Notes: a model not told the origin generated them from the sequence alone. A stretch of 64,000 bases of DNA from Lysobacter enzymogenes (GCF_900106525.1 NZ_FNOG01000005.1:62001-126000), one strand, 5' to 3'. Positions 8,731-19,764 are shown, numbered from the stretch's first letter. Made by a program: numbers and translations.

Positions 8731-10860
8731 ATGGATGTCGCTGCGCAACACGGCGTCGAGGCGAAGCCCGGCGCGAACGATGAACTCGATGCGATCCTGG
8801 ATCGCGACCCGGCCGGCGCGTACCCGCGCATGGACGCTCGCTCGCGCCAGGACTACCGGGCCTGCGCCGAGGACTGGGCCGCGCGCGCGCGGCGCGCGCC
8901 TGCGCAGGCCGCGCAGGCGGCGCTAGAGCTGGCCATCGCCGCAAGCCAGCGCCACGGCCGCGACGACCGCCGCGCGCATGTCGGCTATTTCCTGCTCGAC
9001 CGCGGCGTCGGCGAACTCGCCGCCGCGCTCGGCGCGCCCCTGGACGCACGCGAGCGGATCCGGCTGGCGCCGACCCCGCGCAAGCTGGCGCTGTACTACG
9101 CCGCGTTCTTCTCGGTCTGCCTGCTGTACGGCCTGCTCTCGGTGCGCCTGTTCGCGTTCCGGCTGCCGCCGTTCGGCCACGCGCTGATGGTGGCGCTGGC
9201 CGCGCTGTACCTGTGCCCGATCCTGCAGAGCTGGATCAACATGGCGATGCCGCGGGTGCTGCGCTCGCGGCGCCTGCCGCGGCTGGATTTCGCCGCCGGC
9301 CTGCCCGCCCGCGCGCAGACCCTGGTCGCGGTGCCGTGCCTGCTGACCTCGCGCGAAAGCGCGCACAAACTCGCGCGCGCGCTGGAGACGCTGTACCTGG
9401 ACAATCGCGACGCCGGCGCCGGTTACGCGCTGCTGTCGGACTTCGTCGACGCCCCCGGCGAGCATGCGCCGGGCGAAGACGCCTTGCTGCAGGAAGCCTG
9501 CATGCAGATTTCGGCTTTGAACGAGCGTTACGGCGGCGGCTTCGCCCTGCTCCACCGTCCCCGCCGCTGGAATCCGAACGAAGGCGTATGGATGGGCTGG
9601 GAGCGCAAGCGCGGCAAGATCGAAGAGCTCAACGCCTACCTGCTCGGCGGCCCTTCGCCGTTCCGGCTCGAACACGGCGACCTGTCAAAATTGACGGGGA
9701 CCAAGTACGTGTTCGTGCTCGACGAGGACAATTCCGACCTCACCGCTGGCGCGGTGCAGCAATTGGCCGCGGTGCTGGAGCATCCGCTGCAGCGGCCGGC
9801 GTTCGCCGCCGACGGCATCACCGTGGAGGCCGGTTACGTGCTGGTGCAGCCGCGCGCGACCGTGGTGCTGTCCAAGGACTCGCGGCCGAGCCGCCTGGAA
9901 ATCCTCGTCCAGTCGATGATCCAGATCGAGACCGGCAAGCCGCACGACGACGGCCTGCCGCCGGTGGACGCCAACCTGGAACTGTTCGGACAGGTGCCTT
10001 ACGTCGGCAAAGGCTTCTACGACGTCGCCCATTTCCACCGGATCATGCACGGCCGGGTTCCCGAAAACAGCACGCTCAACCACGACGTGCTCGAAGGCGG
10101 CACCGTGCGCGCGGCGGTGGTCGGCGACATCGTGCTGCGCGACACCTTCACCCCGAGTTTCTATTCCGCGGTCAACCGCATCCATCGCTGGATGCGCGGC
10201 GACTGGCAGCTGCTGCCGTGGCTGCTGCCGCACGTGCGCAACGCCGCTGGCGAGCGGATCGTCAACGCGCTGTCGCCGTTCGCGCGCTGGCAGATCTTCT
10301 ACAACGCGGTGCGCATGCTGTTTCCCAGCGCGTCGCTGCTGTGTTTCGCGCTCGGCTGGGCGAGCTCGCCGACGCCGGGCGGATGGACGCTGTACCTGCT
10401 CGCGGTGGCCTGGGTGCCGGCGCTGGTGGAGCTGGCGCCGAAACTGCTGCGCAACCTGCGCGCGTCCAGGCTGCGCGCCACCGCCAGCGGCGCCTGGTCC
10501 TGGCTGTGCCTGCGCTCGGCGAGTTTCCTGTTCGGCGTCGATCAGGCCCACAACAGCCTGGACGCGGCGCTGCGCTGCAGCTATCGGATGCTGGTGTCGC
10601 ACCGGCGCATGCTGGAATGGACCGCCTCCAGCGTCGTGTCCGCGCGCGATCCGGGCCTGGCCCAGTACCTGCGCATGATGTGGAGCTCGCCGGCCGTCGC
10701 CATCGCCGTGACGGGCGTGGTCGCCTGGGTCAATCCGCCGGCGCTGAGCAGCGCGCTGCCGTTTGCGACGATGTGGTTCTTTGCCCCGTTCATCGCTTGG
10801 TGGTGGAGCCAGAAGCCCGACCGACAGGTCTATCCGGCGATTCAGTCCGCGCCGCCGTAA
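8731..10860 (+). CDS. GT84-like membrane glycosyltransferase, copy 1 (709 aa)
   Basis: This resembles the glycosyltransferase part of cyclic beta-1,2-glucan synthases (NdvB/ChvB, GT84) but has none of their C-terminal GH94 phosphorylase region; those synthases exceed 2700 residues. A helical N-terminus contains RRAHVGYFLLDRG. Two membrane spans follow near residues 115-175. The catalytic part has VPCLLTS, YALLSDFVDA, FVLDEDN (Asp-x-Asp), YVGKGFYDV, NHDVLEGG and HRWMRGDWQLLPW. Membrane spans follow, ending FIAWWWSQKP. The start ATG at 8731 has aggg/aagg upstream. It is a close paralogue of the next gene. It presumably transfers glucose or a related sugar at the inner membrane. Its association with a polyketide cluster is unusual. 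Confidence 0.8.
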   Translation: MDVAAQHGVEAKPGANDELDAILDRDPAGAYPRMDARSRQDYRACAEDWAARARRAPAQAAQAALELAIAASQRHGRDDRRAHVGYFLLDRGVGELAAALGAPLDARERIRLAPTPRKLALYYAAFFSVCLLYGLLSVRLFAFRLPPFGHALMVALAALYLCPILQSWINMAMPRVLRSRRLPRLDFAAGLPARAQTLVAVPCLLTSRESAHKLARALETLYLDNRDAGAGYALLSDFVDAPGEHAPGEDALLQEACMQISALNERYGGGFALLHRPRRWNPNEGVWMGWERKRGKIEELNAYLLGGPSPFRLEHGDLSKLTGTKYVFVLDEDNSDLTAGAVQQLAAVLEHPLQRPAFAADGITVEAGYVLVQPRATVVLSKDSRPSRLEILVQSMIQIETGKPHDDGLPPVDANLELFGQVPYVGKGFYDVAHFHRIMHGRVPENSTLNHDVLEGGTVRAAVVGDIVLRDTFTPSFYSAVNRIHRWMRGDWQLLPWLLPHVRNAAGERIVNALSPFARWQIFYNAVRMLFPSASLLCFALGWASSPTPGGWTLYLLAVAWVPALVELAPKLLRNLRASRLRATASGAWSWLCLRSASFLFGVDQAHNSLDAALRCSYRMLVSHRRMLEWTASSVVSARDPGLAQYLRMMWSSPAVAIAVTGVVAWVNPPALSSALPFATMWFFAPFIAWWWSQKPDRQVYPAIQSAPP

Positions 10861-10907
10861 GTGCGACTGCGAGCGCCGCCGCGCCCGATTCATGGAGATC
10901 TGCCAGG

Positions 10908-10937
10908 TTGACGCTGTGTGTGGATTTATGGAGTATT
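10908..10937 (+). promoter_or_regulatory. Weak candidate promoter before second GT84-like gene
   Basis: ttgacg (10908-10913) is a good -35 match, but the -10 17-18 nt downstream (gagtat or agtatt) is poor. It lies in a locally AT-richer 161-nt gap between the two glycosyltransferase genes. It also overlaps a 26-codon ORF (10894-10974 region) that lacks a ribosome site. Confidence 0.25.
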
Positions 10938-11021
10938 CGGTGAAGAAGTATCCAGCGTCTCAAGTGCACTAATGTGTCTCGCGCGAAACCCTCGCCGAGC
11001 AGGCATCTGGGGAGATCGTGG

Positions 11022-13145
11022 GTGGACTTGGACGTTGTGGCAGGGCGCGCTGCCGGGCTCGAGGACGGTGTCGACGCGATTCTTCGCGACGACCCGATCG
11101 GCGCCTACCCGCACATGGACGCGCTCTCCCGTGAAGACTACCGGGCCCGGGTCGAGACGTGGGCGGCGCGCGCACGGCGCGATCGCGCACAGACCGCGCG
11201 CATCGCGCTGGAACTCGCGCAGCAGGCCGGCCAGCGTCATGGCCTTGCCGACCGCCGCGCCCACATCGGCTATTACCTCACCGATGCCGGCCTGGCCGAA
11301 TTCGCCGCCCGGCTCGGCGCGCGGCTGAACTGGCGCGAGCGGCTGCGGCTGCGATCCACCTCGAGCTTGGTGCTGGCCTATTGCGCGGTCGTGTATTCGC
11401 TTTGCGCGGCGTTCGGGATCGTCTCGGTGCGGATGTTCGAGATCGCCCTGCCCTGGTACGGCCAGGCGCTGCTGGCCGCGGCGACCGCGCTGTACGCCAA
11501 CTACATCGTGCAGAGCTGGATCAACCTGCATCTGCCGCAGTTGCTGCTGCCGCGGCGGATGCCGCGCATGGATTTCAGCGCCGGCATTCCGGACTCGGCC
11601 AAGACCCTGGTCGCGGTGCCTTGCCTGCTGACCTCGGTCGAGGGCGCGGACAAGCTGGCGCGCACGCTGGAGCGGCTGTATCTGGCCAACCGCGATGCCG
11701 GCGTGGGTTATGCCTTGCTGTCGGATTTCGTCGACGCCGCGAGCCAGCACCGCGACGACGACGAGGCGCTGCTGCAGGCGGCCTGCGCGCAGATCTCGAT
11801 ACTGAATGCGCGTTACGGCGGCGGCTTCGTCTTGCTGCACCGGCCGCGGCGCTGGAACGCCAGCGAGAATCTGTGGATCGGCTGGGAGCGCAAGCGCGGC
11901 AAGGTGGAGGAGCTCAACGCCTACCTGCTCGGCGGCCCTTCGCCGTTTCAGACCGCGCACGGCGATCTGGCCAAGGTCGCCGGAACCCGTTACGTGGTCG
12001 TGCTCGACGAGGACAACGACGAACTCACCGCCGGCGCGGTGGCGGAACTGGCCGCGGCCATCGCCCATCCGCTCAACCGCGCCACGACCGGCGCCGACGG
12101 CCGCCAGGTCGAAGCCGGTTACGTGGTGCTGCAGCCGCGCGCGACGATCGCATTATCCCAGGACGCCGCGCCCAGCCGCCTGGAGCTGATGATCCACGCG
12201 ATGGTCGAGATCGAAACCAGCAAGGATTTCCGCGCCGACAAGCCCGCGGTGCATATCGACCAGGACCTGTTCGGCCAGGCCGCGTACGGCGGCAAGGGCA
12301 TTTACGAGGTGGCCATGTTCCACCGCCTGACCCAGGGCCGCATCCCCGAGAACACCATCCTCAGCCACGACGTGCTCGAGGGCGGCATGGTCCGCGCCGG
12401 CGTGGTCAGCGACGTGGTGCTGCGCGAGAACTTCGTGCCGACCTTCTACGCCGCCATGCGCCGCAGCCATCGCTGGATGCGCGGCGACTGGCAGCTGCTG
12501 CCGTGGCTGCTGCCGACGGTGCGCACCGCCGCGGGCGTGCGCGAGCGCAACACCTTGTCGCTGTTCGGGCGCTGGAAGATCTTCCACAACGCGATGCGGA
12601 TGATCCTGCCGATCGCCTCGTTGCTGTGCTTCGTGCTCGGTTGGGCCGCGTCGGCCGAGCCCGGGCTGTGGACGCTGAACCTGCTGGCGATCGCCTGGGT
12701 GCCGGCGGCGATCGGGCTGGCGATCGGCCTGGTGCGCAATCTGTTGGCCGGCAGCCTGCGTTCGGTCGTGCGCGGCTTGTGGTCGTGGCTTTCGCTGCGC
12801 TCGGCGAGCTTCATCTTCGGGGTCGATCAGGCCCAGACCGCGTTCGACGCCGCCGCGCGCGCGAGCTTCCGCATGTGGATCTCGCGGCGCAAGCTGCTGG
12901 AGTGGACCGCATCGAGCGTGATGGCCACCCGGCGCGACCCGAGCCTGGGCCAGTATCTGCGGATGATGTGGTTTTCGCCGGCGTTCGCCGTCGCCGTGGT
13001 GTGGATGATCGCCCGGGTCAATCCGCCGGCGCTGTCCAGCGCGGTACCGTTCGCCACCTTGTGGAGCTCGGCGCCGGTGGTGGCGTGGTGGTGGAGCCAG
13101 AAACCGCAGGCGCGCGGCCGCGCCGCCCCGCCCTCGCCGGCCTGA
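11022..13145 (+). CDS. GT84-like membrane glycosyltransferase, copy 2 (707 aa)
   Basis: A tandem paralogue of the preceding gene, with the same order of features: [26 protein letters not shown], two spans (residues about 110-165), VPCLLTSVEGADKLAR, VVLDEDNDELTAG, YGGKGIYEV, SHDVLEGG, HRWMRGDWQLLPWL, C-terminal spans and the end WWWSQKPQ. It also lacks the GH94 region of true cyclic glucan synthases. The start is taken as GTG at 11022, because ggggag lies 7 nt upstream and the alignment with copy 1 begins just after. A GTG at 10974 is possible but has no ribosome site. All catalytic motifs are intact in both copies, so the two may form a heteromer or act successively. Confidence 0.8.
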   Translation: MDLDVVAGRAAGLEDGVDAILRDDPIGAYPHMDALSREDYRARVETWAARARRDRAQTARIALELAQQAGQRHGLADRRAHIGYYLTDAGLAEFAARLGARLNWRERLRLRSTSSLVLAYCAVVYSLCAAFGIVSVRMFEIALPWYGQALLAAATALYANYIVQSWINLHLPQLLLPRRMPRMDFSAGIPDSAKTLVAVPCLLTSVEGADKLARTLERLYLANRDAGVGYALLSDFVDAASQHRDDDEALLQAACAQISILNARYGGGFVLLHRPRRWNASENLWIGWERKRGKVEELNAYLLGGPSPFQTAHGDLAKVAGTRYVVVLDEDNDELTAGAVAELAAAIAHPLNRATTGADGRQVEAGYVVLQPRATIALSQDAAPSRLELMIHAMVEIETSKDFRADKPAVHIDQDLFGQAAYGGKGIYEVAMFHRLTQGRIPENTILSHDVLEGGMVRAGVVSDVVLRENFVPTFYAAMRRSHRWMRGDWQLLPWLLPTVRTAAGVRERNTLSLFGRWKIFHNAMRMILPIASLLCFVLGWAASAEPGLWTLNLLAIAWVPAAIGLAIGLVRNLLAGSLRSVVRGLWSWLSLRSASFIFGVDQAQTAFDAAARASFRMWISRRKLLEWTASSVMATRRDPSLGQYLRMMWFSPAFAVAVVWMIARVNPPALSSAVPFATLWSSAPVVAWWWSQKPQARGRAAPPSPA

Positions 13146-13238
13146 CGGCGATACCGCCGGGGCCGCGCATGCCACCGCCGCAACGTATTGCAATTCCCAG
13201 CTTCGGTCGCGTCTCAAGCAAGGAAACGGAATCGGCAC

Positions 13239-15218
<1,980 letters not shown>

Positions 15219-15264
15219 AACGTACTCAGCCGATGAATCCCATTGAGCCGACCCTGGAGAGGGC

Positions 15265-16191
15265 ATGTCCTTGATCGCGTCCACGCCGCAACCGACCCTC
15301 GCCGACGACGTCGCGCTGAACCCGCACGCGCGCTACGCCTGGCACGAACTCGAAGGCCCGGGCGGGCTGCCGATGCTGGTGATCGACGACGCGCTCGAGG
15401 ATCCGCACCGCGCGCGCGCCGCCGCGTGGAATTCGCGCTTCCACCTGCCCGGCCCCAACGAGTACTACCCCGGCTGGCAGGCGACCGCGCAGATGTCGGG
15501 CGAAAAGCGCCTGATCCAGGATCTGGCCAAGCTGTTCCTCGACCGGCTGTGGTCGCGCGGCTGGCCGCCGCCGCTGCGGGTGACCGACCTCAAGCCGCAT
15601 TCGACCTTCTCGGTGTTCGGCATGGACCACGAGGTGGCGCGCCGCAACGGCTACATCGACCAGCACGTGGACACGTTCTCGTGGATCGCGGTGGTCACCT
15701 ATCTGTTCGAGCACGACGAGCGCTCCGGCGTCGACCGCGGCACCGCGTTCTGGAAGCACCGGCCGACCGACCTGAAGACGTTCTTCCTCGGCGACCTGCT
15801 GCAGGCCGCGCAGATCGAGCACCTGTTCGGGCTCAACTTCATCGACCCGTTCCGCAAGGCCAGCCTGCGCCTGCGCGCGGCCAGCATGGCCGAAGCGCAG
15901 AAGCAGATCCTGGAGAACCCGTCCTCGACCCGGCGCCTGTTCTCGCTGGAAGAAGACCATCAGTGGAGCCTGCTCAAGTTCGTGCCGGCGCGTTTCAATC
16001 GCATGGTCGCCTACCCGACGTGGCAGTTCCATTCCATCGTCGACACCTCGCCGCCGCAGGCGCTGTCGACCCGCAACGCCCGGCTGACCTACAACACCTT
16101 CATCCCCTACCCCGTGCCCGCGGACCTGGGGCCGCAACCGAAGTACCAGGGCGGCGGCTACGCCGCGATCGACGGCATGCGCGTGGAATGA
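15265..16191 (+). CDS. DUF6445 family protein, putative Fe(II)/2OG oxygenase-like (308 aa)
   Basis: The start has ggagaggg immediately upstream. LPMLVIDDALEDPHRARA opens the core. DQHVDTFSWIAVVTYLF contains a His-x-Asp pair near residue 135, GTAFWKHRPTD follows, and RFNRMVAYPTWQFHSI supplies a further Arg and His. This order (HxD ... H, ending in a double-stranded-helix-like half) is that of DUF6445 proteins, which look like distant prolyl-4-hydroxylase relatives. Catalytic activity is not proven for the family. It lies 46 nt after the carbamoyltransferase and 55 nt before the amidohydrolase, so it is part of the rightward tailoring unit. A hydroxylation or modification role is an inference. 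Confidence 0.65.
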   Translation: MSLIASTPQPTLADDVALNPHARYAWHELEGPGGLPMLVIDDALEDPHRARAAAWNSRFHLPGPNEYYPGWQATAQMSGEKRLIQDLAKLFLDRLWSRGWPPPLRVTDLKPHSTFSVFGMDHEVARRNGYIDQHVDTFSWIAVVTYLFEHDERSGVDRGTAFWKHRPTDLKTFFLGDLLQAAQIEHLFGLNFIDPFRKASLRLRAASMAEAQKQILENPSSTRRLFSLEEDHQWSLLKFVPARFNRMVAYPTWQFHSIVDTSPPQALSTRNARLTYNTFIPYPVPADLGPQPKYQGGGYAAIDGMRVE

Positions 16192-16246
16192 ACCGCGCGG
16201 CCGCGCCGCCCCGCGACCCAATGCAGTTTTCAGGAGAATGACCGCA

Positions 16247-17602
16247 ATGAAGCCATACACCTTGATTTCCGTCGACGGCCACGCCGGCCTGCCGACCGCG
16301 CAGTACCGCGATTACCTGGAGCGCAAATACCACGCCGCGTTCGACGACGAGATCGAACAGTTGGCCGCGTTGCGCAAGGGCTTTCTAAACGCGGGCAAGA
16401 ACGCGACCAAGACGCCGCTGATGTACGAGGCGCACATGCATCGCTATTCCGATCCGGACAATCACGAGATGCAGGAACGCATCCGTGGCGCCTGGGACCT
16501 GGACGTGCGGCTCAGGGAGCTCGACGCCGAAGGGGTGATCGGCGAGGTGCTGTTCCCCGACGGCCAGGGCTTCAACTCGTTCCCGTTCGGCGGCTTCTTC
16601 GGCGAGCATCCGGTGCCGATCCGCGATCCGGAGCTGCGCGCGGCCGGCGCGCGCGCGCACAACCGCTGGCTGGCCGAGTTCTGCGGCGCCAGCGGCGGGC
16701 GCCTGCAGGGCGTGGCGATGATCATGCCGTTCGACATCTGGCAGGCGGTGGCCGACGTGCGCTGGGCCTACTCGGCTGGCCTGCGCGGCATCGTCCTGCC
16801 GCCGCCGGACGAGACCTACCCGCCCTACCACGAGGCCGTGTTCGATCCGCTGTGGGCGGTCTGCGCCGAGCTGGGCATGGCGGTGCACTCGCACGGCGGC
16901 GATCCGCCGAAGATCTACGGCCAGAGCATCGCCTCGCAGACCCTGGCGATTCTCGAGCTGGGCTTCTTCCGCCGCCGCGTGCTCGCCCAGATGATGCTCG
17001 GCGGTGTGTTCGTGCGCCATCCGAACCTGCGCTTCGTCTACACCGAAGTCGGCATCGACTGGTTGCCCAACTTCATCGACCTGCTCGAGCACGTCTATCA
17101 CAACGACTGGCTGCGCATGGGCCAGCCGCCCAAACGCTGGCTGTCGCTGTCGCCGAAGGACGCCTGGGCGCGCAACTGCGCCGCCGCGGCCACCGCCGCG
17201 ACCTTCGACGAGATCCAGCAGGCGCGCCGGCTCGGCTTCGAGACGGTGATGTGGGGCGCCGACTATCCGCACGTGGAAGGCGGCTGGCCGCACTCGTGGC
17301 AGGAGATCCGCCAAGCCTTCGCGACCGTGGACGATCAGGAGCGGCGGCAGATGGTCGGCGAGAACGCCGCGCGTTTCTACCGCTTCGACCCGCAGCTGAT
17401 CGAGTCGCTGGTGGCGCGGATCGGCCCGCCGGCCGGCACTTTCATCAGCGACGAGGTGCCCGAGCGGCCGGAGTTCAGCGTGCACGACTTCACCAACGGC
17501 TGGGTCAACAGCTACGGCGGCTTCGCCCGCAACATGCGCTGGTCGCTGGACAACACCGAGGGTTATCCGGACTCGCGGCCGAGCGCCAAGCCGAACGCCT
17601 GA
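16247..17602 (+). CDS. Amidohydrolase-2 (ACMSD-like) family protein (451 aa)
   Basis: A TIM-barrel metal-dependent hydrolase/decarboxylase of the amidohydrolase-2 group. SVDGHAGLP sits at the N-terminus with Asp-x-His in place of His-x-His. MAVHSHGGDPP supplies the mid-barrel His, and WGADYPHVEGGWPHS provides the C-terminal Asp motif. The start at 16247 (MKPYTLIS) is preferred because aggag lies 10 nt upstream, whereas the in-frame ATG at 16238 is only 1 nt from it. It is the last of six rightward genes. Members of this family cut C-N bonds or decarboxylate; related proteins occur in natural-product clusters with no assigned step. The substrate here is unknown. Confidence 0.8.
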   Translation: MKPYTLISVDGHAGLPTAQYRDYLERKYHAAFDDEIEQLAALRKGFLNAGKNATKTPLMYEAHMHRYSDPDNHEMQERIRGAWDLDVRLRELDAEGVIGEVLFPDGQGFNSFPFGGFFGEHPVPIRDPELRAAGARAHNRWLAEFCGASGGRLQGVAMIMPFDIWQAVADVRWAYSAGLRGIVLPPPDETYPPYHEAVFDPLWAVCAELGMAVHSHGGDPPKIYGQSIASQTLAILELGFFRRRVLAQMMLGGVFVRHPNLRFVYTEVGIDWLPNFIDLLEHVYHNDWLRMGQPPKRWLSLSPKDAWARNCAAAATAATFDEIQQARRLGFETVMWGADYPHVEGGWPHSWQEIRQAFATVDDQERRQMVGENAARFYRFDPQLIESLVARIGPPAGTFISDEVPERPEFSVHDFTNGWVNSYGGFARNMRWSLDNTEGYPDSRPSAKPNA

Positions 17603-17643
17603 GCGCATCGGGCACGCGGTCTTCAACTCGAGCGATATGCGAC

Positions 17644-17666
17644 CGGCCGCTTCGTGCGGCCGCGTC
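17644..17666 (+). terminator. Candidate terminator of the rightward tailoring unit
   Basis: A 7-bp stem (17644-17650 and 17656-17662) with loop ttcgt is followed by gcgtcgttt, about 40 nt after the amidohydrolase stop. Confidence 0.5.
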
Positions 17667-17826
17667 GTTTCCGGCGGGCGCCGGCGCGACTCGACCGCGT
17701 TTGCGCAAGCGGCGGCATCCTGCGTCAGGCGCGCATGCTTATCGCCGCCCTATCGAGGTCGGCACGGGATCTTGCGTCTCGCCGCGTCCGGCCCGCCGGA
17801 CAAGAATCTGAGGGCGGCAAGCCTCC

Positions 17827-17858
17827 AGCGGGGCCTGCGCTGCGCGCAGCGCCCCGCT
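17827..17858 (-). terminator. Candidate terminator of the leftward PKS-associated unit
   Basis: A long, nearly perfect hairpin: 8 bp plus 6 bp with one bulged base and a 3-nt loop. It lies 14 nt beyond the stop of the DinB-family gene, the last leftward gene. It has no T-run. Confidence 0.5.
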
Positions 17859-17872
17859 GCGACCGCGCCGCC

Positions 17873-18379
17873 TTACAGCGCGTCTTCCAGATTGATGCCC
17901 GGCGCGCCGTAAATGGTCGGCGGCTGTCCGCCGGCGACCATCATCAGGATGCTCAGCTGGCCGCGATGGTGCGCCTCGTGGCGCAGCATCAGGTTCAGCA
18001 GCTCCATGCGCGTCCACGGATTGCCGTAGAAATCGATGGCTTCGTCGATCCAGGCCTCGTCCTTGGACGCCACCGCCTGCACCAGCGCCGCGTGCGAGCG
18101 GCGGAATGCGGCAGTCATGCCTTCCACCGTGTCCGGCCAGGCGTCGGGAGGCACCGGGTTGTCGCCGTCGGGGCTGGCGCCCATCACCTCGGCGCAGAAC
18201 CAGCGTTCGCTGATGCAGATGTGCCAGACCAGGCCGGCCAGGGTCCAGCCCTTGTCGGGCACCACGGTCTGTTCGTTATGGCCTTCCGGCACCGTCGCGA
18301 ACACTTCCAGGGTGGTTTCGTTCTCGCGTTCCCAGGTCTTCAGCACGCTCTGGATATCGGCTCGCATGTCGGCTCGCAT
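17873..18379 (-). CDS. DinB family protein (168 aa)
   Basis: A four-helix DinB/YfiT-type protein. GLVWHICISERWF carries the first metal His near residue 52, and LMLRHEAHHRGQLS carries the two later ones near residues 131-138. This is the usual three-His metal site, which in relatives binds Ni, Zn or Fe; some act as thiol-dependent transferases. The start contains a 12-nt tandem duplication that encodes MRAD twice, so translation could begin at either ATG (18379 or 18367). It is the last gene of the leftward series, 34 nt after the oxygenase-like gene. Its role in the pathway is unknown; thiol-dependent detoxification is one possibility. Confidence 0.8.
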   Translation of the reverse strand: MRADMRADIQSVLKTWERENETTLEVFATVPEGHNEQTVVPDKGWTLAGLVWHICISERWFCAEVMGASPDGDNPVPPDAWPDTVEGMTAAFRRSHAALVQAVASKDEAWIDEAIDFYGNPWTRMELLNLMLRHEAHHRGQLSILMMVAGGQPPTIYGAPGINLEDAL

Positions 18380-18413
18380 GGATGTTTGGAAGGTTGGTTG
18401 GATGGGGGCGCGG

Positions 18414-19694
18414 TCAGCGCAAGGCGCCGCCGGGCGATCGCATGTAGACCATGAACTGCACCGCTTCGGTCTTGCTCAGCGCGTCCAGGTCGGATTTGCC
18501 GAGCCGGTTCCACAGCAGATGCTCGAGCAGTTCGTCGGAATAGCCCAGGCGCGTGGCGGTGTTGCGGATGGTCTGCTTCTGCACCGGGCTGATCGGCCCG
18601 GTCGGGCGCGATTTGGCGGTCAGCTCGGGGTCGAGGTAGCGCGCGGTCTGGCCGATGTCGGCGATGATCTTGTCCAGCTCCTGCTCGTCGAGCTGGGGCG
18701 GACAGAAGCGCGCGGGCTCGGTCTGCGGCAAGGCCTGTTCGCAGGCGCGGCGCAGCGCGGCGCGCATGCCGCTGACCTTCTCGCGCAGGCTCGCCGCCGG
18801 GCGCAGATATTCGGCCTCGATCTGCGGCATCGCTTCGGCCAGGGCCGGGTTGTCGCCGTCGCTGGCCAGGTGCGAGCCCAGGTTCTGCACGTAGGAGTCG
18901 CGGTGGATGTTGTCCACGCACAGGAACCGGCCGTAGCGGTTGCGCTTGAAGCGCAGGTTGAACGACATCGCATCGTCGACGTAGCCCAGGTAATGCCAGA
19001 TCAGCGCCGGCATGTAGATCGTCTCGCCGGGCTCCAGCACCGCGTGGTAGCCGCCGACTTCGGCGATGAAGTCCAGTTGCTCGGCGGTCGACATGCGCTC
19101 CAGGTACACGCCCGACGACCACGGCGCGCCCGAGGTGGTGCGCAGGTCGACGCAGGCCTCGGGCTGGAACAGCAGCACCTGCTTGCGCCCGAACATCTGG
19201 TGCAGCAGCACCTGGCGGTGGTCGCCGTCGAAATGCAGATGGGCGCGGTTGCCGGCGTTGGCCACGAAGATGTTCGAGCACAGGTCGTGGTCGCCGTACT
19301 TGCGCGGCATGTCCAGCACTTCGGGCCGGTCCAGGTCGTCGGCGAGGCAGAACTCGGGCAGGCGGAACATCTGCATGATGTTGGCCGGGATTTCGTACTC
19401 GGTGCACAGCAGCGCCGTGTCCGGATGGGCGCGCACGTGCGCCCAGTACTCGTCGAAGGTCATGGTCGTCTCGACCGCGCTCTCCGGCGCGCTGGCGGCG
19501 ACGGCGTACTCGGTCTGCACGTGCATCGGCACGTTGCCGAACGCGGCGCTGGCGTCTTCGATCGTGCGGATCGCATCGATCGGCTGGCCCGCGAACAGGT
19601 CGGTGATGATGACCGGCGTGCGCGTGCGCACGTAGTCGCGCAGGAACCGCTCAGGGTCGGGCCTGGAGATTCTTGCGATTTCCTTCGCTGCCAT
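18414..19694 (-). CDS. JmjC/cupin-8-like Fe(II)/2OG oxygenase (426 aa)
   Basis: RPDPERFLRDYVRTRTPVIITDLFAG matches the N-terminal part of cupin-like JmjC proteins. AHLHFDGDHRQVLLHQMFGRK gives the His-x-Asp metal pair near residue 153 and a Lys for 2-oxoglutarate. ETIYMPALIWHYLGYVDDAMSFNLRF gives the distal His near 237. The C-terminal 150 residues are helical (PVQKQTIRNTATRLGYSDE, a possible dimerisation region). It is likely a non-heme iron hydroxylase acting on the polyketide or on a carrier-bound amino acid. The gap to the upstream permease is 70 nt. The motifs are clear; the substrate is unknown. Confidence 0.8.
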   Translation of the reverse strand: MAAKEIARISRPDPERFLRDYVRTRTPVIITDLFAGQPIDAIRTIEDASAAFGNVPMHVQTEYAVAASAPESAVETTMTFDEYWAHVRAHPDTALLCTEYEIPANIMQMFRLPEFCLADDLDRPEVLDMPRKYGDHDLCSNIFVANAGNRAHLHFDGDHRQVLLHQMFGRKQVLLFQPEACVDLRTTSGAPWSSGVYLERMSTAEQLDFIAEVGGYHAVLEPGETIYMPALIWHYLGYVDDAMSFNLRFKRNRYGRFLCVDNIHRDSYVQNLGSHLASDGDNPALAEAMPQIEAEYLRPAASLREKVSGMRAALRRACEQALPQTEPARFCPPQLDEQELDKIIADIGQTARYLDPELTAKSRPTGPISPVQKQTIRNTATRLGYSDELLEHLLWNRLGKSDLDALSKTEAVQFMVYMRSPGGALR

Positions 19695-19764
19695 GTTCGT
19701 CCCTCGCTCCTTGGTTCTGGATGGAAAAATTGCGATCTGCGGCGCCGTCGCGACCGGCCCGCGG

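Noticed and set aside
10894-10974. A 26-codon ORF (starting MEICQVDAVCG) between the two GT84-like genes
   Set aside because: No ribosome binding site, no recognisable sequence, and it overlaps a possible promoter; too weak to call.
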